Source: Kribbella voronezhensis
Lineage (GTDB): Bacteria > Actinomycetota > Actinomycetes > Propionibacteriales > Kribbellaceae
DNA: 64,000 nucleotides
Reading direction: 5' to 3'
NCBI RefSeq assembly: GCF_004365175.1
Contig: NZ_SOCE01000001.1
Coordinates: 2,529,154 to 2,593,153, forward strand
A model generated the notes under the pieces. That model was not told the DNA's origin. It was given only the letters and a program-made list of their open reading frames with translations, and did not search any database. The translations under genes and the position numbers were made by a program. Positions within the stretch are counted from its first letter, which is position 1; every line of letters begins with the position of its first letter. Of this stretch, positions 34,475 to 42,400 are shown in pieces.

Positions 34475-35443
34475 ATGGTGACGACCGAGCTGATGATCAG
34501 GGCGCGGGCCGGGGACGGCAGTGCGTTCCGGGAACTGACCGAGCCGTACCGCCGGGAGCTCCACGTGCACTGCTACCGGATGCTCGGATCGATCCAGGAC
34601 GCCGAGGACGTACTGCAGGACACCTTGCTGGCCGCCTGGCAGGGCCTGCGGGGATTCGAGGGACGCGCCTCGCTCCGCACCTGGCTGTACCGGATCGCCA
34701 CCAACCGGTGTCTCAACGCGCTTCGCTCGACGAAGCGACGCCAGGCCAAGGAGTGGGACGTGGCCGACCTCCAGCCGCCTGAGCCGACCCGACTCGGGGA
34801 GATCGTGTGGCTCGAGCCGTATCCCGACGCCCTGCTCGAGGGTGGACCGGAGGCGCGGTACGAACAGACCGAGGCGATCTCGCTGGCCTTCATCACCGCA
34901 CTGCAGGTCCTCCCTGCCCGCCAGCGCGCCGTACTGATCCTGCGTGAGGTGCTCGGGTACCGCGCGAGCGAGGTGGCGGAGATGCTCGACTCGTCCGTCG
35001 AGTCGGTGAACAGCGCGCTCAAACGAGCCCGCGTCGGGCTGCAGGAGCAGCCCGGTGAGCCGTCGGCACCCGAGTCACCTGCTCAGCAGGCGCTGGTGGA
35101 GAAGTTCGTCCGGGCGTACCAGGCCAGCGACGTCGACGCGGTGGTCGCGCTCCTGGCGGAGGACGTACGGGTGTCGATGCCGCCGGTGCCGCTGGAGTAC
35201 TTGGGCATTGACGCGGTGGCAGCGTTCTACGCCGAGGTCATCCGCCCGGATCGCCTGTACGACCTGGTGCCGACGCGGGCGAACGGGCAGCCGGCGTTCG
35301 GTACCTATCTGCGAGTGGACGGCATCCGCCGCGGTACGGGCTTGCTCGTCCTCACCATCAGCGGCGACCGGATCGGCGCGGTCACCCGCTTCGACAACAG
35401 CGTCCTGCCCTGGTTCGGCCTGCCCCGCTCACTCCCCGACTGA
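34475..35443 (+). CDS. ECF sigma factor with C-terminal SnoaL/NTF2-like domain (SigG/SigJ-like)
   Basis: 322 residues. Sigma region 2 is at about 20-80 (HVHCYRMLGSIQDAEDVLQDTLLAAW, FEGRASLRTWLYRIATNRCLN), and region 4 is at about 145-190 (LPARQRAVLILREVLGYRASEVAEMLDSSVESVNSALKRAR). A 120-residue NTF2-like domain then begins at LVEKFVRAYQASDVDAVVALLAEDVRVSMPP. In this sigma group the C-terminal domain modulates activity in place of a separate anti-sigma factor; no anti-sigma gene is seen nearby. The GTG/ATG choice is minor; the ORF start fits region 2. Confidence 0.9.
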   Translation: MVTTELMIRARAGDGSAFRELTEPYRRELHVHCYRMLGSIQDAEDVLQDTLLAAWQGLRGFEGRASLRTWLYRIATNRCLNALRSTKRRQAKEWDVADLQPPEPTRLGEIVWLEPYPDALLEGGPEARYEQTEAISLAFITALQVLPARQRAVLILREVLGYRASEVAEMLDSSVESVNSALKRARVGLQEQPGEPSAPESPAQQALVEKFVRAYQASDVDAVVALLAEDVRVSMPPVPLEYLGIDAVAAFYAEVIRPDRLYDLVPTRANGQPAFGTYLRVDGIRRGTGLLVLTISGDRIGAVTRFDNSVLPWFGLPRSLPD

Positions 35444-36043
35444 AGCTGCCCACATGGCTCGGGTGATCTCGTACTCGACCTCGCCCTGGTCGGCTCCTGG
35501 CAAAGGATCGTCCCAGGTGGGGAAGAACGTGCGGGTATGACGCATGCCGACGGCCTCCATCACGCCCCGGGAACCGGCGTTCACGGCCATCGTCTGGGCG
35601 ATCACCCTTGTTTGTCCGACGGTCTCGAAGGCGTGCCGCAGCAGTACGCGTGATGCCTCGCTCGCCAGGCCCTGCCGCCACGTCTTCGCGAGCAGCCGGT
35701 AGCCCAGGTCGCAGACGGTCGGGTCGTCCGGCTGGTCGGGGCCGTGGGCGGGCGGAAGCATCAGCAGGCCGACGAATTCGCCGTCCTCCTCGGTCCCCGG
35801 CCGCGCCGAACCCCGTCGGCCGCCGTCGGTCCCGAAGGCGATCCAGTAACCGAGGCCGTCCACCTTCGCCGACAACTTCATCCGCCGCGCATGAGACTCG
35901 GCCACCTCGTCCCTCGACGAGGCCCGGCCCGAGAGATACCGCAGTACCTCGGGATCGGAGTCGAGCTCGACTTCCAGTTCGAAATGCGAGTCGGCCAGTG
36001 GAATCAGCAGCAATCGCTCGGTCCGCAGAATCGGTTGCGCCAT
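35429..36043 (-). CDS. RimJ/RimL-type GNAT acetyltransferase
   Basis: 204 residues. It starts QPILRTERLLLIPLADSHFELEVELDSDPEVLRYLSG, the RimJ/RimL N-terminus, and the CoA-binding region is LGYRLLAKTWRQGLASEASRVLLRHAF at about 122-148. The C-terminal MAVNAGSRGVMEAVGMRHTRTF is standard. The ATG at 36043 replaces a much longer upstream reading that would run into the divergent lipoprotein gene. It converges with the sigma gene, overlapping by 15 bp. Confidence 0.87.
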   Translation of the reverse strand: MAQPILRTERLLLIPLADSHFELEVELDSDPEVLRYLSGRASSRDEVAESHARRMKLSAKVDGLGYWIAFGTDGGRRGSARPGTEEDGEFVGLLMLPPAHGPDQPDDPTVCDLGYRLLAKTWRQGLASEASRVLLRHAFETVGQTRVIAQTMAVNAGSRGVMEAVGMRHTRTFFPTWDDPLPGADQGEVEYEITRAMWAASVGE

Positions 36044-36164
36044 GGGCCTACCGTCGCACGCCGACCGGCCAGGCTGCGACGCGATTTCCCTGGCGTGGCC
36101 CGCGTGCGTGAGATGGTGCGGCGGGCCGTAGTACGGAATGTCGGGAGGAACGGAGCTGAGGTAG

Positions 36165-37148
36165 GTGACGAGATTCGTCAAGGGTGCGATCGCCCTGGCA
36201 GTGACAGTCGCGGTGGCCGGCTGTGGCCCGAACTCCAGCACCAGCAGCGCATCCGAGGCGACGACCACCGCTCTGCCGACCACCGTGACGGCACTGCCCA
36301 CAGTGACAGCTCTGCCCACCGTGACCGACGTCCCGACCAGTACGCCGTCCAGCACTCAGCCGACCGCGAGTACCTGGTCGCCGCGGGTGTCCGGTCCGGT
36401 GCGCGAAGATCCGCTGCTGGGCTCGAACCCGGTGCACCTCGAACCGGGGTACGGCATCGCCGCCGTGACCTGCCGGCTTCCCGCGTGGCGTCTTCAGCCG
36501 GCCGCGGCCCAGGCCTTCTACCAGGCGGCGATCAGATGCCACGACCAGGCTTGGCGAGGCACCCTCAGCCACTTCGGCCTCACGCTGACCTCGCCGCACC
36601 TGTGGGCCGGCGCCCAAGGACGCCAGTACGGCGGCGCCTGCGGGCGCAACGACACCGGGCGGGAAGCGTTCTACTGCGCCGCCGACCAGACGATCGTGAT
36701 GCCGTTCGACTCGATGCGATCCATCGCCCGGTACGGCTCGGGCTACGCGCTTGCCGTGGTGTCGCACGAATACGGCCACCACATCCAGCAACAGGTGGGC
36801 GTGATGGCAGCGTTCCAGGCGCGTGCCCAGACGGTCGGCTATTCGAGCCAGGCCGGTCAGCTGCTGTCCCGGCAGCTCGAACTGCAGGCCTGGTGCTTCT
36901 CCGGCATGTTCTACGGCACCAGTACCGGCCGTGGCTCGATCACCAGATCCCTGTCCAGGCAGGCCTATGACAACAACAGTCATGGTGGCGACCGCCGCGG
37001 CGAACTACGGATGCACGGCACCAACCAGAACGCCGCGAACTGGTTCGGCTGGGGCCGCCACCCGTCTCTGGATCCGTCCGCCCGGGTCCATCCGTCCATC
37101 TACGAATGCAACCCCTGGGCCGCCCGCGACGCCGGCTGGCTCGAATAG
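36165..37148 (+). CDS. Lipoprotein neutral zinc metallopeptidase (fourth paralog)
   Basis: 327 residues. The lipoprotein signal ends at VAVAGC, followed by a Thr/Pro-rich linker that includes two copies of TALPTV, and a peptidase domain with SHEYGHHIQQQ at about 201 and RQLELQAWCFSGMFYG. All zinc ligands are present. It is related to the 17-20 kb tandem cluster but anchored by lipid and not by a helix. GTG at 36165 is preceded by GAGGAACGGAG. Substrate unknown. Confidence 0.85.
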   Translation: MTRFVKGAIALAVTVAVAGCGPNSSTSSASEATTTALPTTVTALPTVTALPTVTDVPTSTPSSTQPTASTWSPRVSGPVREDPLLGSNPVHLEPGYGIAAVTCRLPAWRLQPAAAQAFYQAAIRCHDQAWRGTLSHFGLTLTSPHLWAGAQGRQYGGACGRNDTGREAFYCAADQTIVMPFDSMRSIARYGSGYALAVVSHEYGHHIQQQVGVMAAFQARAQTVGYSSQAGQLLSRQLELQAWCFSGMFYGTSTGRGSITRSLSRQAYDNNSHGGDRRGELRMHGTNQNAANWFGWGRHPSLDPSARVHPSIYECNPWAARDAGWLE

Positions 37149-37157
37149 TCCGCTCGC

Positions 37158-37541
37158 TCAGGCGCGGACGACCCGCCGCTGGAAGGTGATGCAGGACAGA
37201 GCTGCCCAACCGTGCTTGGTGCCGTCGATGTGTACCCAGCGACTGCCACCGCCGCAGTCGGTGTAGTGGCGGCCGTCGACCGGGCCGGTGCACCCGAGAT
37301 CCGTGATCAGGACGCCCTTGCCGACGAAGTAGTCGGCGGTCGTCGAGGTCGGCGTACGGAACAGGTAGATCCCGTAGTCCGTCTTCCAGATGCAGTCGTA
37401 GATGACCGTCGCGCTGGTCGCCGACACGCTCACCGAGTCGCTCGCCGTGGTCGCGGCCTGCGCCGGTCCGACGCCGAGCATCGCCGCCGCCCCTACCGCC
37501 AGCACGGCCGTCGCGGTCCTCAGCATGGTGATCGCCTTCAT
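37158..37541 (-). CDS. Small secreted protein of unknown function
   Basis: 127 residues. A signal peptide (ATAVLAVGAAAMLGVGPAQA) precedes a mature domain of about 100 residues with four cysteines (YDCIWK, LGCTGP, TDCGGG, LSCITF), likely two disulphides, and aromatic-rich strands. A GGAGGAGCC site precedes the ATG at 37541. I recognise no family. Confidence 0.75.
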   Translation of the reverse strand: MKAITMLRTATAVLAVGAAAMLGVGPAQAATTASDSVSVSATSATVIYDCIWKTDYGIYLFRTPTSTTADYFVGKGVLITDLGCTGPVDGRHYTDCGGGSRWVHIDGTKHGWAALSCITFQRRVVRA

Positions 37542-37660
37542 GGCTCCTCCGGTTGCCTCTCGGGACGACCCCTTGCCGTCCGTCGGAGTCAGCATCACCG
37601 CGTCCCGCCGCCAGCACCCGATTCTCGACCAAACCCGACCACTCCCCACCTCGCTTCGAG

Positions 37661-38320
37661 TCAGTGTCGAAGCCGGTCCAGCAAATCGGTACGACGAACG
37701 CCGAACTCGAAGGAGTTCACCGCCTCGCGGATCACCTCGGCCAGTGCCGTGGCGGGGTCGGCGGGGTCGAGAAGCAGGGTGTCTCGCCGGCCCCGGAGTA
37801 CCACCAAGGAATCGCGCATGCGCTGCACGGCCGCCACCGCATCCCAGCTACGTCCGCGCCGGAGCATCTTCCACGCACCGACGGCATCTCGAACGAAGGC
37901 GTCCAGCAGCCGTTCTCTATCGGGCTCCGCACGGTTGGCCTCACCGGCAGCAACAACCTCATCCGCAGCGAGCTCACCGTGAAACACTCGAACGCTCGAG
38001 GCGATGTTCGGACTGGTCGTACCCAGCGGATGCCACCGGATGGAGACTTCCTCCAGCGAATCGATCACGACGTCCGCAGAGTCGGCCCGGTACAACGCGA
38101 TCGCAGTGCGGCCGCCGAACAACGCCGCCACCTCGTCGGCAGGATTCACCACGACGTCGTCGGCAATCACCACGTCGAGATCCACGTCCGACAACTCGTG
38201 CCAACGATCCGTACTCAGCGAGCCGAAGACCGCGACGGCCCGCACCCTGGCGTCGTCCCGGTAATGATCGACAACGCGCGAGACAAGAATTCGATGCCTG
38301 GCGCTACCAAGTCGCTCCAC
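37661..38320 (-). CDS. Nucleotidyltransferase (pol-beta superfamily)
   Basis: About 219 residues. The active-site pattern is FGSLSTDRWHELSDVDLDVVI, that is GS followed by DxD, as in aminoglycoside or lincosamide adenylyltransferases and minimal nucleotidyltransferases. A helical C-terminal domain follows. The GTG at 38320 (VERLGSARHRILVSRVVDHY) is preferred; 40 further codons upstream are Cys/Pro-rich and do not fit. Which substrate receives the nucleotide is unknown, so I do not call it a resistance gene. Confidence 0.78.
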   Translation of the reverse strand: MERLGSARHRILVSRVVDHYRDDARVRAVAVFGSLSTDRWHELSDVDLDVVIADDVVVNPADEVAALFGGRTAIALYRADSADVVIDSLEEVSIRWHPLGTTSPNIASSVRVFHGELAADEVVAAGEANRAEPDRERLLDAFVRDAVGAWKMLRRGRSWDAVAAVQRMRDSLVVLRGRRDTLLLDPADPATALAEVIREAVNSFEFGVRRTDLLDRLRH

Positions 38321-38473
38321 ACCGCCACCGTAACCCTGCGGAGAACAAAGTCCGGCTTTGTCAGTCGGCTGCTGGACGGCAGGAAGGTGGTTGCCTGGTG
38401 GACACGCGGAACAGCAACCGTCGTTCATTTCGTCTGTCATTGTCGAGAGCGTTCATACCGCCCCCGCATCCGC

Positions 38474-38503
38474 CTCGTCTCGTCTCGTCTCGCCTCGTCT
38501 CGT
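38474..38503. repeat. Six tandem CTCGT pentamers upstream of the NPP1 gene
   Basis: Five CTCGT and one CTCGC lie head to tail, 29-58 bp before the ATG of the Nep1-like gene, in the divergent gap with the nucleotidyltransferase gene. A pentamer tract in a promoter region can change length by slippage. Confidence 0.85.
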
Positions 38504-38531
38504 CCGGATGCGTCTCTCGAAAGAGTGATGA

Positions 38532-39332
38532 ATGAAAGTTCCCTCGGAATCCCCCAAGAAGCGGTACGGCCGCCGCGTGCTCGGAGTCGCGCTCGGCACC
38601 GCGGCGCTGATGGTCACCACCGCGGCGGCCGCGTTCGCCGTACCGCCGCCTGCTCTTCCGCAGAACGCGGGTGGCTGGGAGCAGTCCTTCTCGCCGGCGT
38701 ACGACTACGACACCGACGGCTGCTACGCCACCCCCGCGATCGGCCCGGACGGCACGCTCAACGGCGGGCTGAACCCGAGCGGCGCCGTCAACGGTGGCTG
38801 CCACGACCAGTCGGACCTGGACAACTCCCAGACCTACGCCCGCTCCAAGTGCAACAACGGCTGGTGCGCGGTCGTCTACGCCAGCTACTTCGAGAAGGAC
38901 CAGGCCGTCGCCGGCAGCAGTCTCGGCGGCCACCGGCACGACTTCGAACACGTCATCTCGTGGATCAACCAGTCGGCCAACGAGGTCCAGTACGTCACCA
39001 CGACGCAGCACAGCAGCCAGGTGACCTACCCCCGCTCGCAGGTCCGCTTCGACGGCTCGCACCCGAAGGTCGTCTATCACAAGGACGGCCTGAGCACGCA
39101 CTTCTTCCGGCTTGCCAACAGCAACGACGAGCCGCCGGAGAACTACTACCACAACTGGCGCTACCCGCCGCTGGTCGACTGGAACGGCTGGCCGAGCCTG
39201 TCACTGCGAGACACCTTGATGAACGCCGACTTCGGCTCCGCGACCATCAAGATCACCGACAAGGACGACCGGTTCCGCAACCTGCTGAACGCCTCCAAGC
39301 CCGCCGGCATCCCCTTCGACCCCTGGGCCTGA
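38532..39332 (+). CDS. Nep1-like (NPP1) necrosis-inducing family protein
   Basis: 266 residues. A signal peptide (LGTAALMVTTAAAAFA) is followed by an NPP1 domain: CYATPAIGPDGTLNGGLNPSG, GGCHD, the cysteine-rich CNNGWCAVVYASYFEKDQ, and the family heptapeptide as GHRHDFE at about 133 (usual form GHRHDWE). Further on come HFFRLANSNDEPPENY and the Trp-rich VDWNGWPSL. NPP1/NLP proteins are secreted and in pathogens disrupt plant membranes; bacterial soil homologues often have unknown roles. The Asp, Glu and His ligands of the metal site are kept. Confidence 0.88.
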   Translation: MKVPSESPKKRYGRRVLGVALGTAALMVTTAAAAFAVPPPALPQNAGGWEQSFSPAYDYDTDGCYATPAIGPDGTLNGGLNPSGAVNGGCHDQSDLDNSQTYARSKCNNGWCAVVYASYFEKDQAVAGSSLGGHRHDFEHVISWINQSANEVQYVTTTQHSSQVTYPRSQVRFDGSHPKVVYHKDGLSTHFFRLANSNDEPPENYYHNWRYPPLVDWNGWPSLSLRDTLMNADFGSATIKITDKDDRFRNLLNASKPAGIPFDPWA

Positions 39333-39340
39333 TCTGCGGG

Positions 39341-39379
39341 GCTGGCGCGGGCTCTCACGGGCCCGCGCCGGCATTGTTG
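39341..39379 (+). terminator. Terminator hairpin after the NPP1 gene
   Basis: GCTGGCGCGGGC, an 8-nt loop and GCCCGCGCCGGC form a 12-bp stem with one G-T pair, then ATTGTTGT. Confidence 0.75.
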
Positions 39380-39441
39380 TCGATCCGCTGTTTCACGAAG
39401 ACGTGCCCTGCCTCTAAGGTCCTCGCAAAGGGAGGGCCCGG

Positions 39442-40626
39442 ATGAAGAGTCAGTTGGCGGTTCGCAACCGGTGGTCGGCGATCGTGGCTTATGCCCTGGT
39501 CGGCGCGGCCACTCAGCTGGTCTGGCTCAACTTCGCCGGAGTCACCACGGTCGCCTCCTCGCGGTACGGCGTCTCGGAGAGCGCGATCGGCTGGCTCGCC
39601 CAGGTCTTCCCGTTGCTGTACGTCGTAATGGCGATCCCGGCCGGTCTGGTTCTCGACAAGTGGTTCCGGAGCGGGTTGCTCGTCGGTGCCCTACTCACTG
39701 CTCTCGGAGCGGTCGTGCGGCTCATCGGCGACGACTACAACTGGCTCCTGGCCGGGCAACTGATTGCCTCTGTGGCACAACCTTTTGTGCTCAACGCAGT
39801 CACCGGCATCACCGGCCGCTACCTGGCTGAGAAGGACCGGCCTACGGGTATTGCCGTCGGCACAGCGAGCATCTTCGCCGGAATGGTTTTGGCCTTTGTG
39901 ATGGCGGCCCTCCTGCCCGATGCGGGGCAACTGCCGACCATGTTGTGGCTCTCGGCCACTTTCAGCGTCGTCGCAGCCGTCGTCTTGGTCGTCGCCCTCC
40001 GACAGCCCGGCCATCACCGGGTCGAGCGACGCGGCCCGACGCGCGGTGCCCTCAAGATCGCCTGGAGTGATCCCTTGATCCGCCGGGTCGCGCTGCTGGC
40101 GATCTTTCCCTTCGGCGTTTTCGTTGCCATGACCACCTTCGCCCAGGCCCTGCTGGAACCGGCCGGAGTCAGCGCCGAAGTCGCCAGCACGATCCTTCTG
40201 GTCAACGTGATCGTCGGCGTCATCGGGAGCGCCGTCATCCCGGTCCTGGTGGTCCGCCACCGAGCAGAATCGTCCTTGCTCGTGGTGAGCCTCGCGGTGA
40301 CCGCACTGGCCTGCTGTTTGCTCGCTGTGTTCCCGAGTGTGGTCATGGGGTTTGTGGCGATCACCGTGATCGGGTTCCTCCTGCTACCGGCTCTCCCGAT
40401 CGTGCTGGAGTTGGTCGAACGTCGTACGGGCGAAGCCGAAGGCACCGGCGCCGGCCTGATCTGGATGGCCGGCAACCTGGGCGGTCTGGTCGTAGCGATC
40501 GTGGTCGGCCTGCTGGTGAAACACCCATTGGTGGCTTTCCTGGTGATGGCTTTTGTCGCGCTGATCGCCGTACCGGGTGCTCGTGCGCTGCGAAAGCCTA
40601 TTGCCGAGCTAGTGCCACCGCTGTAG
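39442..40626 (+). CDS. MFS transporter
   Basis: 394 residues with twelve predicted helices. The loop 2-3 motif is LDKWFRSGLLVGALL, a variant of the MFS GxLaDRxGRR. It resembles the FLVCR/nitrate-nitrite-type permeases in its N-terminal YALVGAATQLVWLNFAGVTT. The substrate is unknown. It converges with the next MFS gene, overlapping its last codons by 29 bp. Confidence 0.85.
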   Translation: MKSQLAVRNRWSAIVAYALVGAATQLVWLNFAGVTTVASSRYGVSESAIGWLAQVFPLLYVVMAIPAGLVLDKWFRSGLLVGALLTALGAVVRLIGDDYNWLLAGQLIASVAQPFVLNAVTGITGRYLAEKDRPTGIAVGTASIFAGMVLAFVMAALLPDAGQLPTMLWLSATFSVVAAVVLVVALRQPGHHRVERRGPTRGALKIAWSDPLIRRVALLAIFPFGVFVAMTTFAQALLEPAGVSAEVASTILLVNVIVGVIGSAVIPVLVVRHRAESSLLVVSLAVTALACCLLAVFPSVVMGFVAITVIGFLLLPALPIVLELVERRTGEAEGTGAGLIWMAGNLGGLVVAIVVGLLVKHPLVAFLVMAFVALIAVPGARALRKPIAELVPPL

Positions 40627-41851
40627 CCCCCGCAGCCAGCAACCCACCGGCACCCGCCGCGATAAAGGTGACCCGCGCATCGGTGTGCTGAAGCAGCAGC
40701 CCACCGAACACGTACGAAATGCCGGCCGCGAGCCCGATCGCGCCGTACAGATTCCCGAACACTCTGCCGAGCAGGTTGGCCGGCACCACCCGCTGCAGAT
40801 GTGTATTGATCGCCACATCAAGCGCAGCGATCCCCAGCCCCCTGATCGTCTGCAGCGCCAACGCAGCCCACACGGCCCACGCCAATCCGGTCAGCAGATT
40901 GCCCGCACTCGTGACAGCGAACCCAACCACCAGCAACGGCAACATCTTCGCGCCGGCAGCAAACCTGGTCAGCAACGCATACCCAACAACCAGGCCGATC
41001 CCCACACCCGCATACAGCGCAGCCGCACTCGAATCCCCCGCATGCAACTCGTCCTTGGCCAAGAACACCATCGCGACGTCATCCACTCCACTGAACGCCA
41101 CCACCGCAAAGAACCCCAACCCGATCACCCGAACGACCTTCGCCCTCCAGATGTAGCTCAACCCGGCCCTCGCGTCCTCAATGAACCCCGTCTTCTCCTC
41201 TTTCACCGCAGGCGGAAGCGAAGGCAACCGACTCAACAGCACCGCCGACGCAAAGAAACTGGCCGCGTCAATAAACAAAATCCCCCGCACATCCAGCACC
41301 AAGAACAACCCAGCCGCGATCAACGGCCCCACAGCCTCCAACCCATGCGTCCCCGCCCCCAACGCCGAATTGGCAGTCTCCAACTCCCGATCACTCACCA
41401 ACGCCGGCACAGCACTCCGAGAACTAGCCTGAAAAACCTGCGCCACCAAACTCCTGACAGCAACGAGCACGAGGAGCACCGGCAACGGCGGCAAACTCAC
41501 CGCCATCCCCACCACCAACGCCCCTTGCAGGACGTCACACCCCACCATCACCTTCCGCAAATCAACCCGATCCCCCACCACCCCCGCAAACGCCCCAAAC
41601 AACCCCGGCGTAAAGTCCCCCGCCAACAACAAGAGCGCCACCGCCAACGCGGCCCCCGTCTCAGCCTCCACATAAAGCAGCAGGGCGACCAAGCTAAGCG
41701 AATCCCCCAGGAAACTCACCGACCTGGCAACCCACAACCGCCGAAACCCAACATTCCCCCGCAACACAGCAACCGCCCCCACGCGCGCCCCCGAAGCTTT
41801 CAGCGCGTCCGCTGCGCTCGCGGCGTCCGGCCCTTCCTCTTCCTCCAACAC
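40598..41851 (-). CDS. MFS drug-efflux-type transporter
   Basis: About 417 residues with twelve helices. It starts FRRLWVARSVSFLGDSLSLVALLLYVEAETG, the N-terminus of the MFS_3 (enterobactin exporter-like) group, with the loop GVVGDRVDLRKVMVGCDVLQ in the 2-3 position. The frame is open back through the tRNA, so the start must be chosen. GTG 41851 is preferred because GGGAGG lies 9 bp upstream; GTG 41782 is an alternative. Substrate unknown. Confidence 0.82.
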   Translation of the reverse strand: MLEEEEGPDAASAADALKASGARVGAVAVLRGNVGFRRLWVARSVSFLGDSLSLVALLLYVEAETGAALAVALLLLAGDFTPGLFGAFAGVVGDRVDLRKVMVGCDVLQGALVVGMAVSLPPLPVLLVLVAVRSLVAQVFQASSRSAVPALVSDRELETANSALGAGTHGLEAVGPLIAAGLFLVLDVRGILFIDAASFFASAVLLSRLPSLPPAVKEEKTGFIEDARAGLSYIWRAKVVRVIGLGFFAVVAFSGVDDVAMVFLAKDELHAGDSSAAALYAGVGIGLVVGYALLTRFAAGAKMLPLLVVGFAVTSAGNLLTGLAWAVWAALALQTIRGLGIAALDVAINTHLQRVVPANLLGRVFGNLYGAIGLAAGISYVFGGLLLQHTDARVTFIAAGAGGLLAAGATAVALARQ

Positions 41852-41955
41852 CCCCACCACCTCCCCAACCCACTCAACACCACCCCACGCCCGCCACCCC
41901 ACCCATTTACACCTCCACGCCACCGCATCCTCTACGATGTTCCAGCACTCACTCG

Positions 41956-42028
41956 CCGGTGTGGCGCAACTGGCAGCGCACCGCTCTTGTAAAGCGGGGG
42001 TTAGGGGTTCGAGTCCCCTCACCGGCTC
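41956..42028 (+). tRNA. tRNA-Thr (anticodon TGT)
   Basis: The 7-bp acceptor stem GCCGGTG pairs with CACCGGC. The D arm is GCGC...GCGC, the anticodon arm is CCGCT-CTTGTAA-AGCGG with anticodon TGT, and the T arm is AGGGG-TTCGAGT-CCCCT. The 73-nt length excludes CCA, which is not encoded. The anticodon reads ACA threonine codons. It lies just before the gene cluster with defence functions; tRNA genes are common integration sites. Confidence 0.95.
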
Positions 42029-42400
42029 CCTCAGCACGTGACAGTCCCCCACGTGCACCACGCGGCAGCTCCTTCGTCGCCGCCGCTATGCGCACTCCCA
42101 CCCACCCCGGCCTTTCCCGGGCTATCGCCCGCTCTCCGCGCTCCTCCGTCGCGCTAACCTCGTCCGTCTCCCGTCCGCTGAGCGACGCCCAGTCGAGCGA
42201 ACCACCAGGCACAGTGTTGGGGCCGCCCCTCCAGCGGTCCCACCGAGCGCTTTCCCAAGGCCTTCCACGTCTGAATTGCACCCTCCCACCGCCCACCGTC
42301 TCGCTGCCGGTCATTCCCGCAGTGAGCCGGTGCAAGGCGCTGTCTGCCGGTGAAGCAGAACAGGTCGGGCGTTGAGTACTGTCGTGTCTACCTCTGCCTC
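42029..42400. other. 372-bp intergenic gap after tRNA-Thr
   Basis: There is no credible gene: the open frames here are readings through the tRNA or from the transporter. It contains no obvious repeat of the tRNA 3' end. It separates the tRNA from the end of hsdR. Confidence 0.5.

Noticed and set aside
37661..38320. Aminoglycoside or lincosamide resistance gene
   Set aside because: Only the generic nucleotidyltransferase GS...DxD motif is visible; no specific resistance-family signature supports that label.
41852..42061. N-terminal extension of the MFS transporter through the tRNA
   Set aside because: It would translate the antisense of a well-formed tRNA-Thr and lacks family sequence.
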